Below are positions 1 through 11,084 of a DNA stretch of 64,000 nucleotides, one piece after another; position 1 is the first letter of the stretch, and the number at the start of each line of letters is the position of its first letter. The DNA comes from Annulohypoxylon bovei var. microspora (taxonomy: Eukaryota; Ascomycota; Sordariomycetes; Xylariales; Hypoxylaceae). The notes beneath the pieces are model-generated. The model did no database searches and was not told where the DNA came from. It saw nothing but the letters and a program-made list of their open reading frames with translations. The position numbers and the translations under genes were made by a program. The DNA lies in assembly GCA_022836615.1 (NCBI GenBank), contig MU405223.1:1-64000 (forward strand), given 5' to 3'.

Positions 1-109
1 GACACGGACCATGGCCGCTAAGGCCATGTGGCTGGAGCGGGGCGCGGGCGGGCGCAGCCCGCTCGTTTCTTCGAATTGTGGGCTGAACTCGTTGAGATAA
101 TTTAAACGG

Positions 110-915
110 GAAAAGCGGGAATTAATGGGAGTAAATGTAATTAATAAATAAACGAAGGTAATAAAGTTAAATTAAATTAAATTAAATTAAATCTTTTAAT
201 CCTTTTAATTAAATTAAAGCGGTTTTTTATAATATTTACGGATTATAAGATTATAATTATAATTATAATATTATTACGATATTTATTTAATTATATAATT
301 AAGTTTTACGAAAAATTAAATAAGTTAGAAATTTTAAAAGTTTTAAAAAAAGTTTTAATGGTTTTAAAAATGATTTTAATGGTTTTAAAAACGATTTTAA
401 AAGGTAAATAAATAAGTAAATGATTTTTAAAAACTTTTTTAAAAACTTTTAAACTTAAAAGTTTTTAATGAAAAAAAAAAATAAATAAAATAAATGGGTG
501 GAAATAAGGTTTTATATAAATATTAAAGCAAATAATATAATAAAATTAAAAATAATTAAATTATTATTAAAATAATAAATAAAATAATTACATTAATATT
601 AAAATAATAAAATTTAAATATTAAAATAATTATATATAATTAAATTAAAGTTTTTTAAATGTTTATTAATTTTTTCGAACGCTTATTAATTTTTTCGAAC
701 GTTTATTAATTTTTTCGAACGATTTTTAACTTTTTAAATAATCGTTAATTATTTATATAAATAAACGTTTAATTTTTTTAAAACGTTTAAAATATTTAAT
801 ATTTAAATATAAATAAATGTTTAATTTAATAAATGTTTAAATAAATAAATGTTTATTTAAAATAAATTATATATAAATGGTTTAAATAAATAAATTATAA
901 ATTAATAATTAATTG
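110..915. repeat. Extremely AT-rich block, RIP-like
   Basis: Almost entirely A and T with many TpA steps and only scattered C or G, including a (TTAAA)n run at about 167-192 and reiterated TTTTAATGGTTTTAAAAA-like units at about 349-400. No reading frame of note. The G+C jumps sharply at about 915 and again left of 110, where bases 1-60 are GC-rich and hold a 7-bp inverted repeat (CATGGCC/GGCCATG at 10-28). In Pezizomycotina such blocks usually are repeats mutated by repeat-induced point mutation. That origin is inferred; no parent element can be recognised. Confidence 0.7.
661..720. repeat. Three 20-bp direct tandem repeats
   Basis: Three consecutive 20-bp units, 661-680, 681-700 and 701-720, each ending TTTTTTCGAAC. 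The middle unit differs from the others by one T-to-C change. They lie inside the AT-rich block and supply most of its CpG and TTCGAA sites. A fourth, decayed start follows at 721. Confidence 0.9.
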
Positions 916-1341
916 GTTGCCGCAGGTTTTTGCTAAGTAGTTCCAACCTTCAACTTCTAAAGTTACTATTGGCCTTTTTGATTGGTGGACGCGTGTAACT
1001 CTATCTTTAAGATACCCCGCTGGTACGTACACGTGTACAGTGCTCTAAGTGCAGAGCCACCTCATCATAGCCTTGTCAGCCTCAATTTCCAACGTATCAG
1101 ATCACGCTAGCACAGACCAATTTAAAGTAAACAAACTTCTTCTTTCGGGATTTCGGTAGGGTTTGGGTACCTTTCCGCGGCGCGTCCCCTGCATGCAACT
1201 TTACACAACCTGGGGTGTACAATAGCAAATATCGATGTGCTCATTGTATTGCATATCCAGGTACTTTCTTTGGCAATTACTATTCTTCTGAGCATCCATC
1301 AACTAGCTAGAGGTTATAATTATTGCTGATTGCTAGTTCTC
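916..1341. other. Upstream region of the AT-hook gene
   Basis: Normal base composition resumes here. The stretch lies directly upstream of the plus-strand gene starting at 1342 and probably holds its promoter and 5' leader. No ORF or specific binding site was recognised. Confidence 0.4.
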
Positions 1342-4300
1342 ATGGATGACTTGCCGTCGTCTCCCGACCCGCTTGGGGACGAGCCTCCAAGCTCGGCGCA
1401 ATCCTATACGCGACGTACCGGCGGAAATACTATAACGAACCACGACTTATCCGCCATATCTATCCCTAGGTCCCAATTAAGGAGGACCTCGCCAGTGAGA
1501 CAATCCCCTAGGAAACGGATCTTCGAACTCGACGTTGGCGATAGACTCTCACCGCAAAAGATACTCGTCACTGTCGAGGCAGAAGAAGCCATGCAGCGGG
1601 GTATTAATCGCAGATTATTCCAATCACCCTCTCCGACTCGAAGCGACTACCGAAAAGAGGCTATTACCACTACTACGGTGCCGCTTAATGACGAGATCGT
1701 AAACGAATCTACCCCGCGACGACGTGGCCGGCCGCGGCGGACGAGTAATGGCACACCAATGCCGAAAGGCAAGAAGAGGGCTGGAACACCTATTGAACAG
1801 GGCTCTAAGCGGACGCGACAAAAGGGCGACCCAGAATCGGAAATTAGTATGATGAATGATGATACGCCGATGGGAGCAGATGCGGGATCTACACCGAAGC
1901 CGAAAGCGAGAGTTCGGAAGACGCCTAAGAGTGTTTCTACGACACAGGCTGTGCCATCGTCACAAATCTCTAATGCGACGAAGAAGAAACGGGGCCGGCC
2001 GCGCAAATCGCAAATGCCGCAGGAGGTTACTATATTGGCGGATATAGATGATCAATCGAATGGCAATGTGGCGAATGATAGTACCGCTCAGCCACTTGAA
2101 GAAAACTCTAGGATGGATATAACTAGGAATGAACGAAGTCGACGGGATATGACTATGGATGATACGTTGACCCTCATCGATGAGATAGCAAGAGGTAGCG
2201 ATGGAACGCCGACGCCTGCGGATGTATCAAACTTGCACAGACCAGGGAGCATACAACAAGAGATAGGATCGCCAAGGACGTCAAATCAAGATGAAGGGCT
2301 ATATGACGACGACTTACCCATAGATGATGCTTATCCACCATTGATGGAGCATCACAGCGATGTAGGGTCGGACTTGGATAATGGCGAGGATCGACGCTAC
2401 AGTGGACAAGATACCCTCACACACGCCTCTGATTTCAGTATGATAGCCGTGGAATCGCTCCCATCATTTCAGGCGAGCAGAGCCGCATTTCCTACCGACC
2501 CTCCAGATATGGGCTCCGAGACCAACATGATAATTAACGAAACCCTCGAATCATTACGAAACAGTATCCAGGCAGACGCTGTTCAACACCCGCAAACGTA
2601 CGCAAACGGTGATGACTTAACCGCAGAGGATGATCGAACAATTATGCCAAATGGTTCACTAGCAGAGGATAGTGACCACAGCTTACTAGGGCGGCCAAGG
2701 AGTCCGAGGAGGCAGAAACAAGTCCCACTAAGCCGTCAAGTATTTACTAGCAAGGCGCCTCACGTGGACGACTCCTTCTCAAGCGTTCCGGATAGTATCC
2801 TCAAAGCAGCGACACCGGGGCGTCTGCCTATGAACCCGATCTCCGTAAATCACCAGCACGATGATACCGGTGGATATGATGATTCGTTTTCCGAAATATC
2901 GGAAAGAATCCTCGAAGCTGCCACCCCAAAGCCGGCGACTCGTACAGCAGCACCAATTGGCGAGGGAAGTCATAGGGAGACTCCTCAAGTCGATTCAGTG
3001 AATAGGATCACGGGATTGAATTTTGGGTCAAACAGACTACCTACGCCGGATGATACGTCGTCTTCGAATGCAGGTTCTAGGAGAGCGCAAGAGGATGAGA
3101 TTGGCGAGCCTTCAAGACCTCCAACTCTTGCCGTTCCTGATTCGGGCATTCATTCTTCACCTCCTATCATCAGTCGACCACGTGCGACGGATTTTGAACA
3201 GTCCCAGTTAGACCGGGAGATTACCAACACACCAGAACCGCATCATTCCTCTCCCCAACTACCACCGTCTACGAAAGAAGCAACTGAGCCCTCTAAGTCG
3301 TTAGAACCTCCTCCTATCAGCAGACCTTCGCTTTCCCCGATCGTACGGGTGGGGCGAACTCTTCAAAATGTGATGTCGGATAGATCATCCCCTGAGGTTC
3401 GCGAAGGCAGCCTTGGAAGCCCATTTAGAGGACCGGGCAATAACGGGTCGACGCAACCAATTCCTTTTAATCCATCTAATCAACTGCCTGTACCTAGATC
3501 ACCAAACCAAACGAACCATGATATCTCGGCCTCATTCAACGCTCGAGCTTCGTTCAACCCTTCTGGTACATTTGTCCACACCATGAGGGCCAATTCTCTT
3601 TACGGTCAGCCACCTGCGCAAGGCGATATACTTGGTAACATTTCGGATCCGTTTGTATCAGATAAGAACGATCACACGCAGACGAATTTACTAGGGAAAG
3701 CTACATATAATACTAACGAGCGGGTATCACAACACGGCCATTCTACACTTAATTCATCAGTGCTTAGTTCAAACAATGCCATACCGCAAAACAATAATAA
3801 AATAAGCCAGGTCGCAAATGGTGATAACCACCAACAGGAAATGAGCCATCATCCAGACTCCCGGACGTTGAGTTCCCATAACTCAAGTGCATTTGCTAGT
3901 CGTGGCTTGAATGTGAGCCAGGCAATAGCCAGAAATGCTGAAGTCGACGAACCTGAGGCAGAAAGGGATCAGGAGCAAGGATACGAGGAAGAGGACAGCG
4001 GTGAACCAATGAATCATGAAGGGGATAACACTGATCTCTGGGACTTCGAGGCTTCAAGACCAACTCCTAGGAGACCAGAATCAAAACGACGTGCGTCACA
4101 GCTATTTGATCCACCCCCTCGACGGAGCAAGGCTCTAAGCCCTTGGAAGAGATCAACTAGACGTCTCATCTATAGGGAGGAGATTGCAAGTCCTTCTCAA
4201 ATAGAAATTGAGGAGAACCCCCAGAGCGAGGCGGAAGAAGCCCCGGTAGCACGTCCTAAACCACCACGACCTTCGAATGCTCATTCCATATTGCTAGAGA

Positions 4301-6231
4301 TGGCACCTTCCCCTGACCCCGAGCCTGCTGAGGTCAACGAATACTCCTTTCATGAACCCGAGCAACAAGATCTAATGTCTGAGGCAGAAATTCAGGAACA
4401 AGGACAGGGAGAGGAGCAGGAAGATGAGCAAGAGCAAGAGCAAGAGCAAGAGCAAGAGCAGGAACAAGAGCATCAGCTACCAACAAAACGGCCAACAGAA
4501 CCTGTGGATGCTTCTGAGTATTCGATGCTGGCTCAGCCAAAGGATGCGCCATCTACTCAAAAGAAACCCGCCCCTGCCAAGTCCGGTCTATTTGGTGGAT
4601 TTAATCTCCTGTCTTTCTTCTCGTCACCGGCTACATTGCCTACGAAGGTTTCTGAAGCTGGACAAGCGAACGCAACTCGGAATACCGAAACTGTCGCACA
4701 GCCCGTCTTTCAGAAGCAGGCCACCAGGGAAATAGAACAGCTACCTAAGGAACCACCGAAATCCCTCTGGTCTACAGGATTATTCCCATCAATTCCCCAG
4801 AAGAATTTTCAACCAAGTCCAGAGCGACGTTCTGATTTATTCTCCCCAGCACCACCCTCGCATGCAAAATCAAACAATACCATTCAGGATACCTATGAGT
4901 CTCCTTCTCCCGCACCGTCTCCATCGCCCGCAGCGTCACTTTCGCCAGGACTATCCCCTTCTCCCGAACCTGCTTCTCCAGAGTCACCACAACAATCACC
5001 CGAGCTGACGCCTGAACCATCGCCTGAACCTGATCTTGAACCGTCACCTGAACCTGAGTCGTCACCTGAGATGTCGCCTGAAATGACACCTGAAGTATCA
5101 CCTCGGCCCTCGACCCCCGATCAACAGATGTATCCGCCAATCGAGCAAAAGCGAAACTTTACGCCACGGCCAGGGTCCAGTACGTCTCTTTTCAGGGCCG
5201 GTCCGTCTACCAGCAGACACGAGAGTCCAGACGATGACATGCTTCTTCCACCAAGCGAAGACTACGAACAGCAGGAATCCTCGTTCATGACGGATGGGAC
5301 AGAGTACGAGCGCGTGCCGCCTAGGGAAAAGCCGTCTCGGTGGGATAGGACGCTTTCGCCGTCTAAATCCTGCTTCCGCTCCCCCCTGAAGCCGACTACG
5401 CCTGGGCGCGTTGTGGCTTTTAAGGCTAGCGTGCCGTCTCCTACCTTGTTGCCACAGGTCCATGCTGAAAAGCAGCTAGATGGTGGGAACAAAAGCAATG
5501 GGGTCTTATTCCAAGGCCCGCCTCTCTTCCAGCCTGCCCCTGAGCGTGTCCTTGCACCTGTTCCCGCCCCTGTTCCTGCCCCTGTTCCCGCCCCTGTTCC
5601 TGTGCCTATTCCTGCAGCTAGTGAGAAACCACGCGCGAATCAGTCTTCCTCCAGCGTCTTCGCTCAGAGCGATGCCGTCCCCGTCGCTCCCGCCGATAAC
5701 ATAAATTCCGCCTATCCCGCCTTAGCAGCGCAAATAAACAATCTCTTCAATCCAGCTACGCGTCCCGTCTTGCCAACGCACAGGAGAACTACCTTCAAAC
5801 CAGCCCCCCAGCGGCAACAGCAACAGCAACAACCTCGCCCTCTTGCCTCTGCCTTTACCTCTACCACAGCTAAACCCACCGGTTATAAAACCACCAGTCT
5901 CTCGCAGATAGAGTGGACGCGCAACCACTGGCTCCGCCTCGACGAGATGCTGCACCTGCGCCGGCACGACCCGCTCGCCTTCCAGCAGCGCGTGCCCTTG
6001 CCGCCTCACGCCCACCGCAGATCCCTTGTCACGTTGCTAGGGAAAGAGGTCACGGCGCAGGGCGAGACTGTACTCCTCGAGACCTGGCATCTGGAGGTTG
6101 TCGAGGCGTTTAAGCTAGAAGTCGGGGGCTGGGATGAAAAGTCCCTAGCTAAGAGGGTGTTCGCGCTGATTATTGGTGAGGAGAGGAGGCGGAAGGCGAA
6201 GGAGATGCGCATGGGAATGGGTGCTGCTTGA
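1342..6231 (+). CDS. Large AT-hook DNA-binding protein
   Basis: Single-exon protein of 1629 residues; the first in-frame ATG is at 1342 (the frame opens slightly earlier at a TTG). Two AT-hook cores are visible: RRRGRPRR near residue 125 and KKRGRPRK near residue 215, which bind the minor groove of AT-rich DNA. The rest is mostly low complexity and probably disordered: an acidic Glu/Gln repeat around 4420-4470, Ser-Pro-Glu-Pro repeats around 4900-5110, a Pro-Val-Ala-Pro repeat around 5550-5620 and a short polyGln at 5812-5835. The last 110 residues change character and look folded (IEWTRNHWLRLDEMLHLRR onward, with conserved-looking Trp and His). A duplicated motif lies at 2767-2817 and 2878-2928. 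Probably a nuclear chromatin-associated protein, annotated in other fungi only as AT DNA-binding protein; its specific role is unknown. It neighbours the AT-rich block but nothing shows that the two are linked. Confidence 0.8.
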   Translation: MDDLPSSPDPLGDEPPSSAQSYTRRTGGNTITNHDLSAISIPRSQLRRTSPVRQSPRKRIFELDVGDRLSPQKILVTVEAEEAMQRGINRRLFQSPSPTRSDYRKEAITTTTVPLNDEIVNESTPRRRGRPRRTSNGTPMPKGKKRAGTPIEQGSKRTRQKGDPESEISMMNDDTPMGADAGSTPKPKARVRKTPKSVSTTQAVPSSQISNATKKKRGRPRKSQMPQEVTILADIDDQSNGNVANDSTAQPLEENSRMDITRNERSRRDMTMDDTLTLIDEIARGSDGTPTPADVSNLHRPGSIQQEIGSPRTSNQDEGLYDDDLPIDDAYPPLMEHHSDVGSDLDNGEDRRYSGQDTLTHASDFSMIAVESLPSFQASRAAFPTDPPDMGSETNMIINETLESLRNSIQADAVQHPQTYANGDDLTAEDDRTIMPNGSLAEDSDHSLLGRPRSPRRQKQVPLSRQVFTSKAPHVDDSFSSVPDSILKAATPGRLPMNPISVNHQHDDTGGYDDSFSEISERILEAATPKPATRTAAPIGEGSHRETPQVDSVNRITGLNFGSNRLPTPDDTSSSNAGSRRAQEDEIGEPSRPPTLAVPDSGIHSSPPIISRPRATDFEQSQLDREITNTPEPHHSSPQLPPSTKEATEPSKSLEPPPISRPSLSPIVRVGRTLQNVMSDRSSPEVREGSLGSPFRGPGNNGSTQPIPFNPSNQLPVPRSPNQTNHDISASFNARASFNPSGTFVHTMRANSLYGQPPAQGDILGNISDPFVSDKNDHTQTNLLGKATYNTNERVSQHGHSTLNSSVLSSNNAIPQNNNKISQVANGDNHQQEMSHHPDSRTLSSHNSSAFASRGLNVSQAIARNAEVDEPEAERDQEQGYEEEDSGEPMNHEGDNTDLWDFEASRPTPRRPESKRRASQLFDPPPRRSKALSPWKRSTRRLIYREEIASPSQIEIEENPQSEAEEAPVARPKPPRPSNAHSILLEMAPSPDPEPAEVNEYSFHEPEQQDLMSEAEIQEQGQGEEQEDEQEQEQEQEQEQEQEHQLPTKRPTEPVDASEYSMLAQPKDAPSTQKKPAPAKSGLFGGFNLLSFFSSPATLPTKVSEAGQANATRNTETVAQPVFQKQATREIEQLPKEPPKSLWSTGLFPSIPQKNFQPSPERRSDLFSPAPPSHAKSNNTIQDTYESPSPAPSPSPAASLSPGLSPSPEPASPESPQQSPELTPEPSPEPDLEPSPEPESSPEMSPEMTPEVSPRPSTPDQQMYPPIEQKRNFTPRPGSSTSLFRAGPSTSRHESPDDDMLLPPSEDYEQQESSFMTDGTEYERVPPREKPSRWDRTLSPSKSCFRSPLKPTTPGRVVAFKASVPSPTLLPQVHAEKQLDGGNKSNGVLFQGPPLFQPAPERVLAPVPAPVPAPVPAPVPVPIPAASEKPRANQSSSSVFAQSDAVPVAPADNINSAYPALAAQINNLFNPATRPVLPTHRRTTFKPAPQRQQQQQQPRPLASAFTSTTAKPTGYKTTSLSQIEWTRNHWLRLDEMLHLRRHDPLAFQQRVPLPPHAHRRSLVTLLGKEVTAQGETVLLETWHLEVVEAFKLEVGGWDEKSLAKRVFALIIGEERRRKAKEMRMGMGAA

Positions 6232-6977
6232 GGATCGATTGAGGGGGGAGATTACCGTGTTGATGAAAATTGGAGTTGATAAGCCCCTTTCTTAGGGGCT
6301 TTTTCACTGTTGGTTTAAGGGGTTAATCCCATTACTTTCATCGAAAAGGCAAGTGCCTTCGATGGTCTCTTATATACCTACCTAGGTACCTCCCTAAGGT
6401 ACATCTACATGCATAACGACCGGCGTTATTTGGTTGGCGGGCAAGCGGACAGAAAATCACCATTGGAAAGGGGAAAGGCAAGGGTGGCATTGAGATTGAT
6501 TGTTTTGTATGATTCATTCACTGGCTGGTTGGCTAATTGACTGACCCCCCTTGATTCCTGTCTTGTGTAGACACGTTTGTCTACGAACCAAGTTGGGTCG
6601 GGTCATTGGATTGGTGTTGAGGCGTTACGGCGGCAAAAGGCATTTAGGGGGCTAGTCGGTCATCAGCCAGCCTACCTACCTACTAGTTAAAACAAATCAT
6701 TAATGAAACGAGATGAAAAAATTGCATGTGCATGTAGATATCTAGACCAAATCGTAAGACGTAGCCAAGTGGGTATGTGTGTACTAGAGAAGTCACAACG
6801 CCCTTTATCTTTATTGAACTGGCGCCTTTCGGCTCCTAGCCCTCTACCTATGCAGTAGTAATATTACACCAGAGGGCGTCTTGTTTCCATCTCGTTTAAG
6901 CTTAAGCTTAAGCCGCATCGGCTCAGCCTGTCTTGAGATATCTGCCCCCGATCCCCTTTCCTTCTTCCGGTCCTACT
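6232..6977. other. Convergent 3' intergenic region
   Basis: Lies between the stops of the AT-hook gene (+) and RPN6 (-), so it should hold two 3' UTRs. Contains TACCTACCTAGGTACC at 6375-6390, one of several copies of a dispersed intergenic motif. No ORF was recognised. Confidence 0.5.
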
Positions 6978-8369
6978 CTACTCCAACATAGAAGCCTGGT
7001 TGGTGTACAGCACATCGACGACATTGCTCAGCTTCCCGATGGTCTGGAGCGCGGCGTCGTAGGACTCGTCGCGCTGGGTCTCGTCGAAGATGATGAGGCA
7101 GCCGGCGCCCTGGTCGAGAACGCCGATGATGACCTTGTCGAGGATCATCTGGGAGAGCTTGCGCTCGACCTGCTGGGTATCGAGCCCGACCATCTTAGCG
7201 ATGTGGGCGATCTCGACGCGGCTGAAGGGCTCGATGACCTTAATAAGGTTCTGCTCGAGCATGGCGTCGTAGAGGCGGGCCAGGTGGCCGCGGACGAACT
7301 TATCAGAGCCGAGCTCGTACCGGTAGGCGCCTAGGGCGCGCTCGTATTCCTCAAGCGAACGGTTCGAGTGCGCACGGGCGATGGCCTTCATGGCCTCGAG
7401 GTTTTGACCGGCGTACTTCTGGGCCTGCTTCGAGGTCATCAGGTTGTTGACGTCGTCGACGAGGTTGAGCATGATCTTGCACAGCAGCATGTACTGCAGG
7501 GCGGCGGTGGCCTTGGCCGGATCGTCCTGCGTGTGGTAGCCGTCGAGCGCCTCGATGAAGTACGAGAAGGCCGTGTTGAAGTCCTGGTCCATCGTGTGCA
7601 GCATGCCCGACTGCATGTCCAGGTTCGCCTGTAGCAGAGGAGGCGTGTACACCGAAGCGGCGCTTGTCCGCGCGCTGGTGAGCGCCGCGCGGGCCTTGGA
7701 GTTGTTGCCTAGGGCGTGGTATACCCTAGACTCTAACAGCTGGACCTCAACCAGGACCAGCTTGTCGTCGAGGCGCTTGAGCTCCCGGAGGAGTCCGTTG
7801 ATGAGGGTTAGGGCGTCATAGTAGGATTGCTTCTTCATATATAAGGCGACGAGTCGGGTCTCAAGGTTCTGGCGTAGGAAACTCCGCCTTTCGGATGTAG
7901 CCCATTCTATACATGACTTGGTGACGGCGATCTGGGTATCGTTTGTATTGGGGATGGCGTCGAAGAGGTCGAGTAGTTGACGGACTATACAGATAGAATA
8001 TTAGACGTCTCTATCATTACAGAAAAACGGGAGCGGAGTTAAATCATACCCAGTTTAGCCGTCTTCGCCTTCGCGAAGCTGGATAGGACGGTTCTACTAG
8101 TGGTAACTAGGTCGACGAGCTCCGTCGGCTTCCTAAACATAAAACGTCAGATACGAGGCGCGAAATCGAAAACCCAAAGGTCCTGCTCACTTCTCATCCC
8201 GGTACAACTCGCCCAAACTTATCAGAGCGGTTTCGTATTCTTTGATAGCTGCATCTGACGTAACGGAAGGCGGTTTAGATATGATTTCCTTGTAGATAGC
8301 TTCAGCTTTTCGCGGGTCAGTGCTAGCGAGCGATTGCGTCTCCTTCACAGACGGCTTCTTCGAAGCCAT
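6978..8369 (-). CDS. RPN6: 26S proteasome regulatory subunit Rpn6 (PSMD11)
   Basis: Lid subunit of the 26S proteasome 19S particle, where it clamps lid to core. Three exons: 8369-8191, 8132-8050 and 7984-6978. The introns are 58 and 65 nt with GTGAGC and GTATGA donors, and all phases agree. The product is 422 residues, the usual length of Rpn6. The N-terminal half is helical TPR-like repeats (for example KKQSYYDALTLINGLLREL). The C-terminal third is a PCI domain with its winged-helix end (IEPFSRVEIAHIAKMVGL and VERKLSQMILDKVIIGVLDQ). The start at 8369 opens with MASKKPSVKETQSLAS, followed directly by recognisable Rpn6 sequence. No PACE-type proteasome promoter box (GGTGGCAAA) was seen upstream, but I checked only by eye. 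Confidence 0.96.
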
Positions 8370-9199
8370 ATTGATTGGCTCGTACTCGAAAATAGGTAAA
8401 CGGTAGTAGGGATGGGTTGTTGTAAGGAAATGGGATTCTCGAATAGTAGACCTATGAGATCGAATTGGTGTTAAATTGTTGTTCTAGAAATAGTTCTCCA
8501 AGAGCAAGAATTACTGGATAGTACCTGATGTACGTACAACTAAGCTTGGTAACTGCTGCCAGTCTTCGTACTTGCAGCTCCAGCCTTGCGATTACCTAAA
8601 CTAATAAAGTGGATACCTGCCTACTGACGCAGCTCACCCTGCCTAGACTAGCGCGGAGCAACCCATAATTCCGTTCCGTTCTATACTTGGCGGTATATCT
8701 CCTCTATACTCCTATATAATTCATACCTCTTTAATTTCTTACCTCAACCTAGTACCTAGGTAAGTAGTAATATCAACTACAAAGCTATATATGAACCTCG
8801 AGGAGCCTAAAAAAATAGCGTGAGAGGCTTGGAGCTATTGTGAAAGTCGACAAGGATGACCAGAATCATCTGAGTTACTCCCGAAGTCGATATCAACTGA
8901 ATCATACGCCATATATCAACATTTGAGCTCATTGTAATATCGTGGGGTTTGTTATCAGTAGACCATGTAAGACCCTAGTGTCGATTTATCTTAGATACAT
9001 CCGCCCTCAAATAAATAAATAAAACCCATGACCGGTCGTCCATGACAATAGATATTTACACAACTTAGTTATGTAAGATACCGAGTAGAGAGCGCCCTCT
9101 CCCCTTCCCCATTTCCCCTTGACAGGAGAGTATAACCACAAGTTACCACCAAGATATTTTCGCCCATATTGAATCGAAGATTCCCGCAACTCCTATTCC
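8370..9199. other. RPN6 upstream / kinase-like gene downstream region
   Basis: Holds the promoter side of RPN6 and the 3' side of the kinase-like gene, both on the minus strand. One TACCTAGGTA-type motif lies near 8752. No coding potential was recognised. Confidence 0.4.
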
Positions 9200-11084
9200 T
9201 TATATGGTGGTAGATAGCCTTCCCAACTTTTCATATCCCTCGAAATCCAAGATTATCCAATACTTGTCGTTTCTGTCATCATACGCCAGGATGTCAGTTC
9301 TCCCTCTACGTCGAATTAGTATATGGGAAGCCGTCGTTATTACCTGCGTATATGTGAGCCTGCCAATTGCGCACCTTGTTTGCTCGGGCGTTTTGCAAAG
9401 CCTGTGAACCACTACCGCCGGCCATGTCCCTCTCTTGTATAGAGCTGCTGCTCAGTGGCCGGTATGACCCAGACCCTAGTCGGGAGCTCGGTCTATTCGA
9501 ACCACTCTGCCGCCTCGTCGAAATATTAAAGCCATCGCCTCCTCTGCTGATGTTCAAGTTACTAAACCCAAAGTCCCAGCCACCATACTGATGAACGCAG
9601 TGTGGCTCCGTGATCAGGCAGTTCTCCGTCAGGATCTTGTACGTGCACTGCTCAACCTCCTGAGCCGTCGGCCTGTCATGCGGAACAACTGAGAGCATCC
9701 GCGCTACCACCTGTAACATAGGTCCCACGCCACGTAACGCCTGGTCGTCCTTTTTTGATGCGTCCTTTGCGAGACCAACCATCCAGGATTCGACCTGACC
9801 GATGTTCTTATGAAACGAAGAATCCAAGACCGCTCCTCCTCGACCGGCTTGCTTATGCTTCGCTGCTCGATGTGACGCGAAGTTCCGGGTTTGGCGTTTC
9901 ATTAGAAAACTCAGCATCTCGAGTATTACGCAACCTAGGGAGAAGATGTCGACTGCTTGGGGGTTGAGGGAGGGAGTTGGCGAGTGTAGCATCGAGGCGG
10001 GGTTCATGCTCTCCGAGCCTCCCCGGTTGATAGAGAATGTAGAATTATCCGACGATGTCGATGTTGACGTTGAAGAGCCAACAAGGGTACTTCTTCGCTG
10101 TGAGCCGGAGTGTGAAGCTGACGGGCGATACCACTGTTCAGGGGCTGCGTAATCGTAAGACTCCTTGTCGAACGTGGACTTGTCGGAATTGTTAGCTATC
10201 GCCTCTACGCTTAAACGACTTATGTCTGCATAGAAAATGTGGTTTTCAGCGTTGAAAAGCACCGTCGAGGGCTTAATATTGCCATGGGATAGACCTCGTA
10301 TGTGAAGATAGCAGAGCGCATCAACGAGGCAATGGATCCAGTTCATGAAAAGACGACGTCGGTCTTGCTTGGCCAGTGACTTTAACGAGCCTGGCTGGGT
10401 TACCAGAAGAGTTTTGAGGCTGAAATCACTGGGAAGTGAGAAGAGAGCGTAGGCGAAGCCTTGGTGGACATATGCACCAAAATAAGACGCGAGGTGGATA
10501 TTCTCGAGATTCTTCGCCTTGCTAATCTCGTAGAGAAACTCCTCTCCCGTCAGAAACCCAGGTCCAGTTCCGACAGGAATGCGACGCCGCGAGAAAGCTT
10601 CGCCGGGTCTATTTGGCAACTCTACCCTATCGACGGCAGCGCTGAGATTCGATCCAGTGCGCTTATCCGCGTTGAGTGGTACGACCTCGGAATCCTCGTA
10701 GACTACATAGTCCCCCTTTTCGATGAACTTGAGTAAGTAGTGAAACTGGCGGGAATAGAACCTCCTTTCGATCTTATCATCCCTAGTGGGTGTAAGAGCC
10801 AGTCGTTCGATCTGATCCAGCGGGACAGGGAGGTCATCATCGTCCCAACTATCGTCAATAAGCCCAAAGATCTGATCTGGCACGCCTAGATCCGAGAGTA
10901 TGAGGAAGATGCGTTTAGCCTTTTCGTCAATCCATTCCCAGTAAGTTCCGTCAGTCAACCCATCACCAAAACCCAATGGTAAGTCCAGTCGCTTTATCTC
11001 GTCGGGCAGGAGGTGTGAGCAGACAAACTGGCGAGTGACAGTCGCTTCAATCCGAGATGGATCCCACCACATTACCGTCGACAT
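9200..11084 (-). CDS. Kinase-fold protein lacking the catalytic Asp (pseudokinase)
   Basis: About 614 residues in two exons, 11084-9344 and 9303-9200, joined over a 40-nt intron (GTAATA donor, TACTAAT branch site). Without that intron the protein ends after SQALQNARANKVRNWQAHIY plus 12 residues; with it, it gains YDDRNDKYWIILDFEGYEKL, which looks like real protein. An N-terminal helical region (about 1-150) precedes a kinase fold. Catalytic loop HGNIKPSTV (10261-10293) has Asn for the catalytic Asp and Thr for the metal-binding Asn. The DFG position reads DIS (about 10212-10230), keeping the Asp. The beta-3 Lys is not evident (AFSRRRI). APEQW is present, followed by a Ser/Thr-rich insertion of about 50 residues before DIFSLGCVILEML. 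Ser/Gly-rich tail. The start is uncertain: the frame stays open to 11114 behind a possible acceptor (CCTTCTAG), so an upstream exon may exist. Probably a signalling scaffold rather than an active kinase. Confidence 0.8.
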
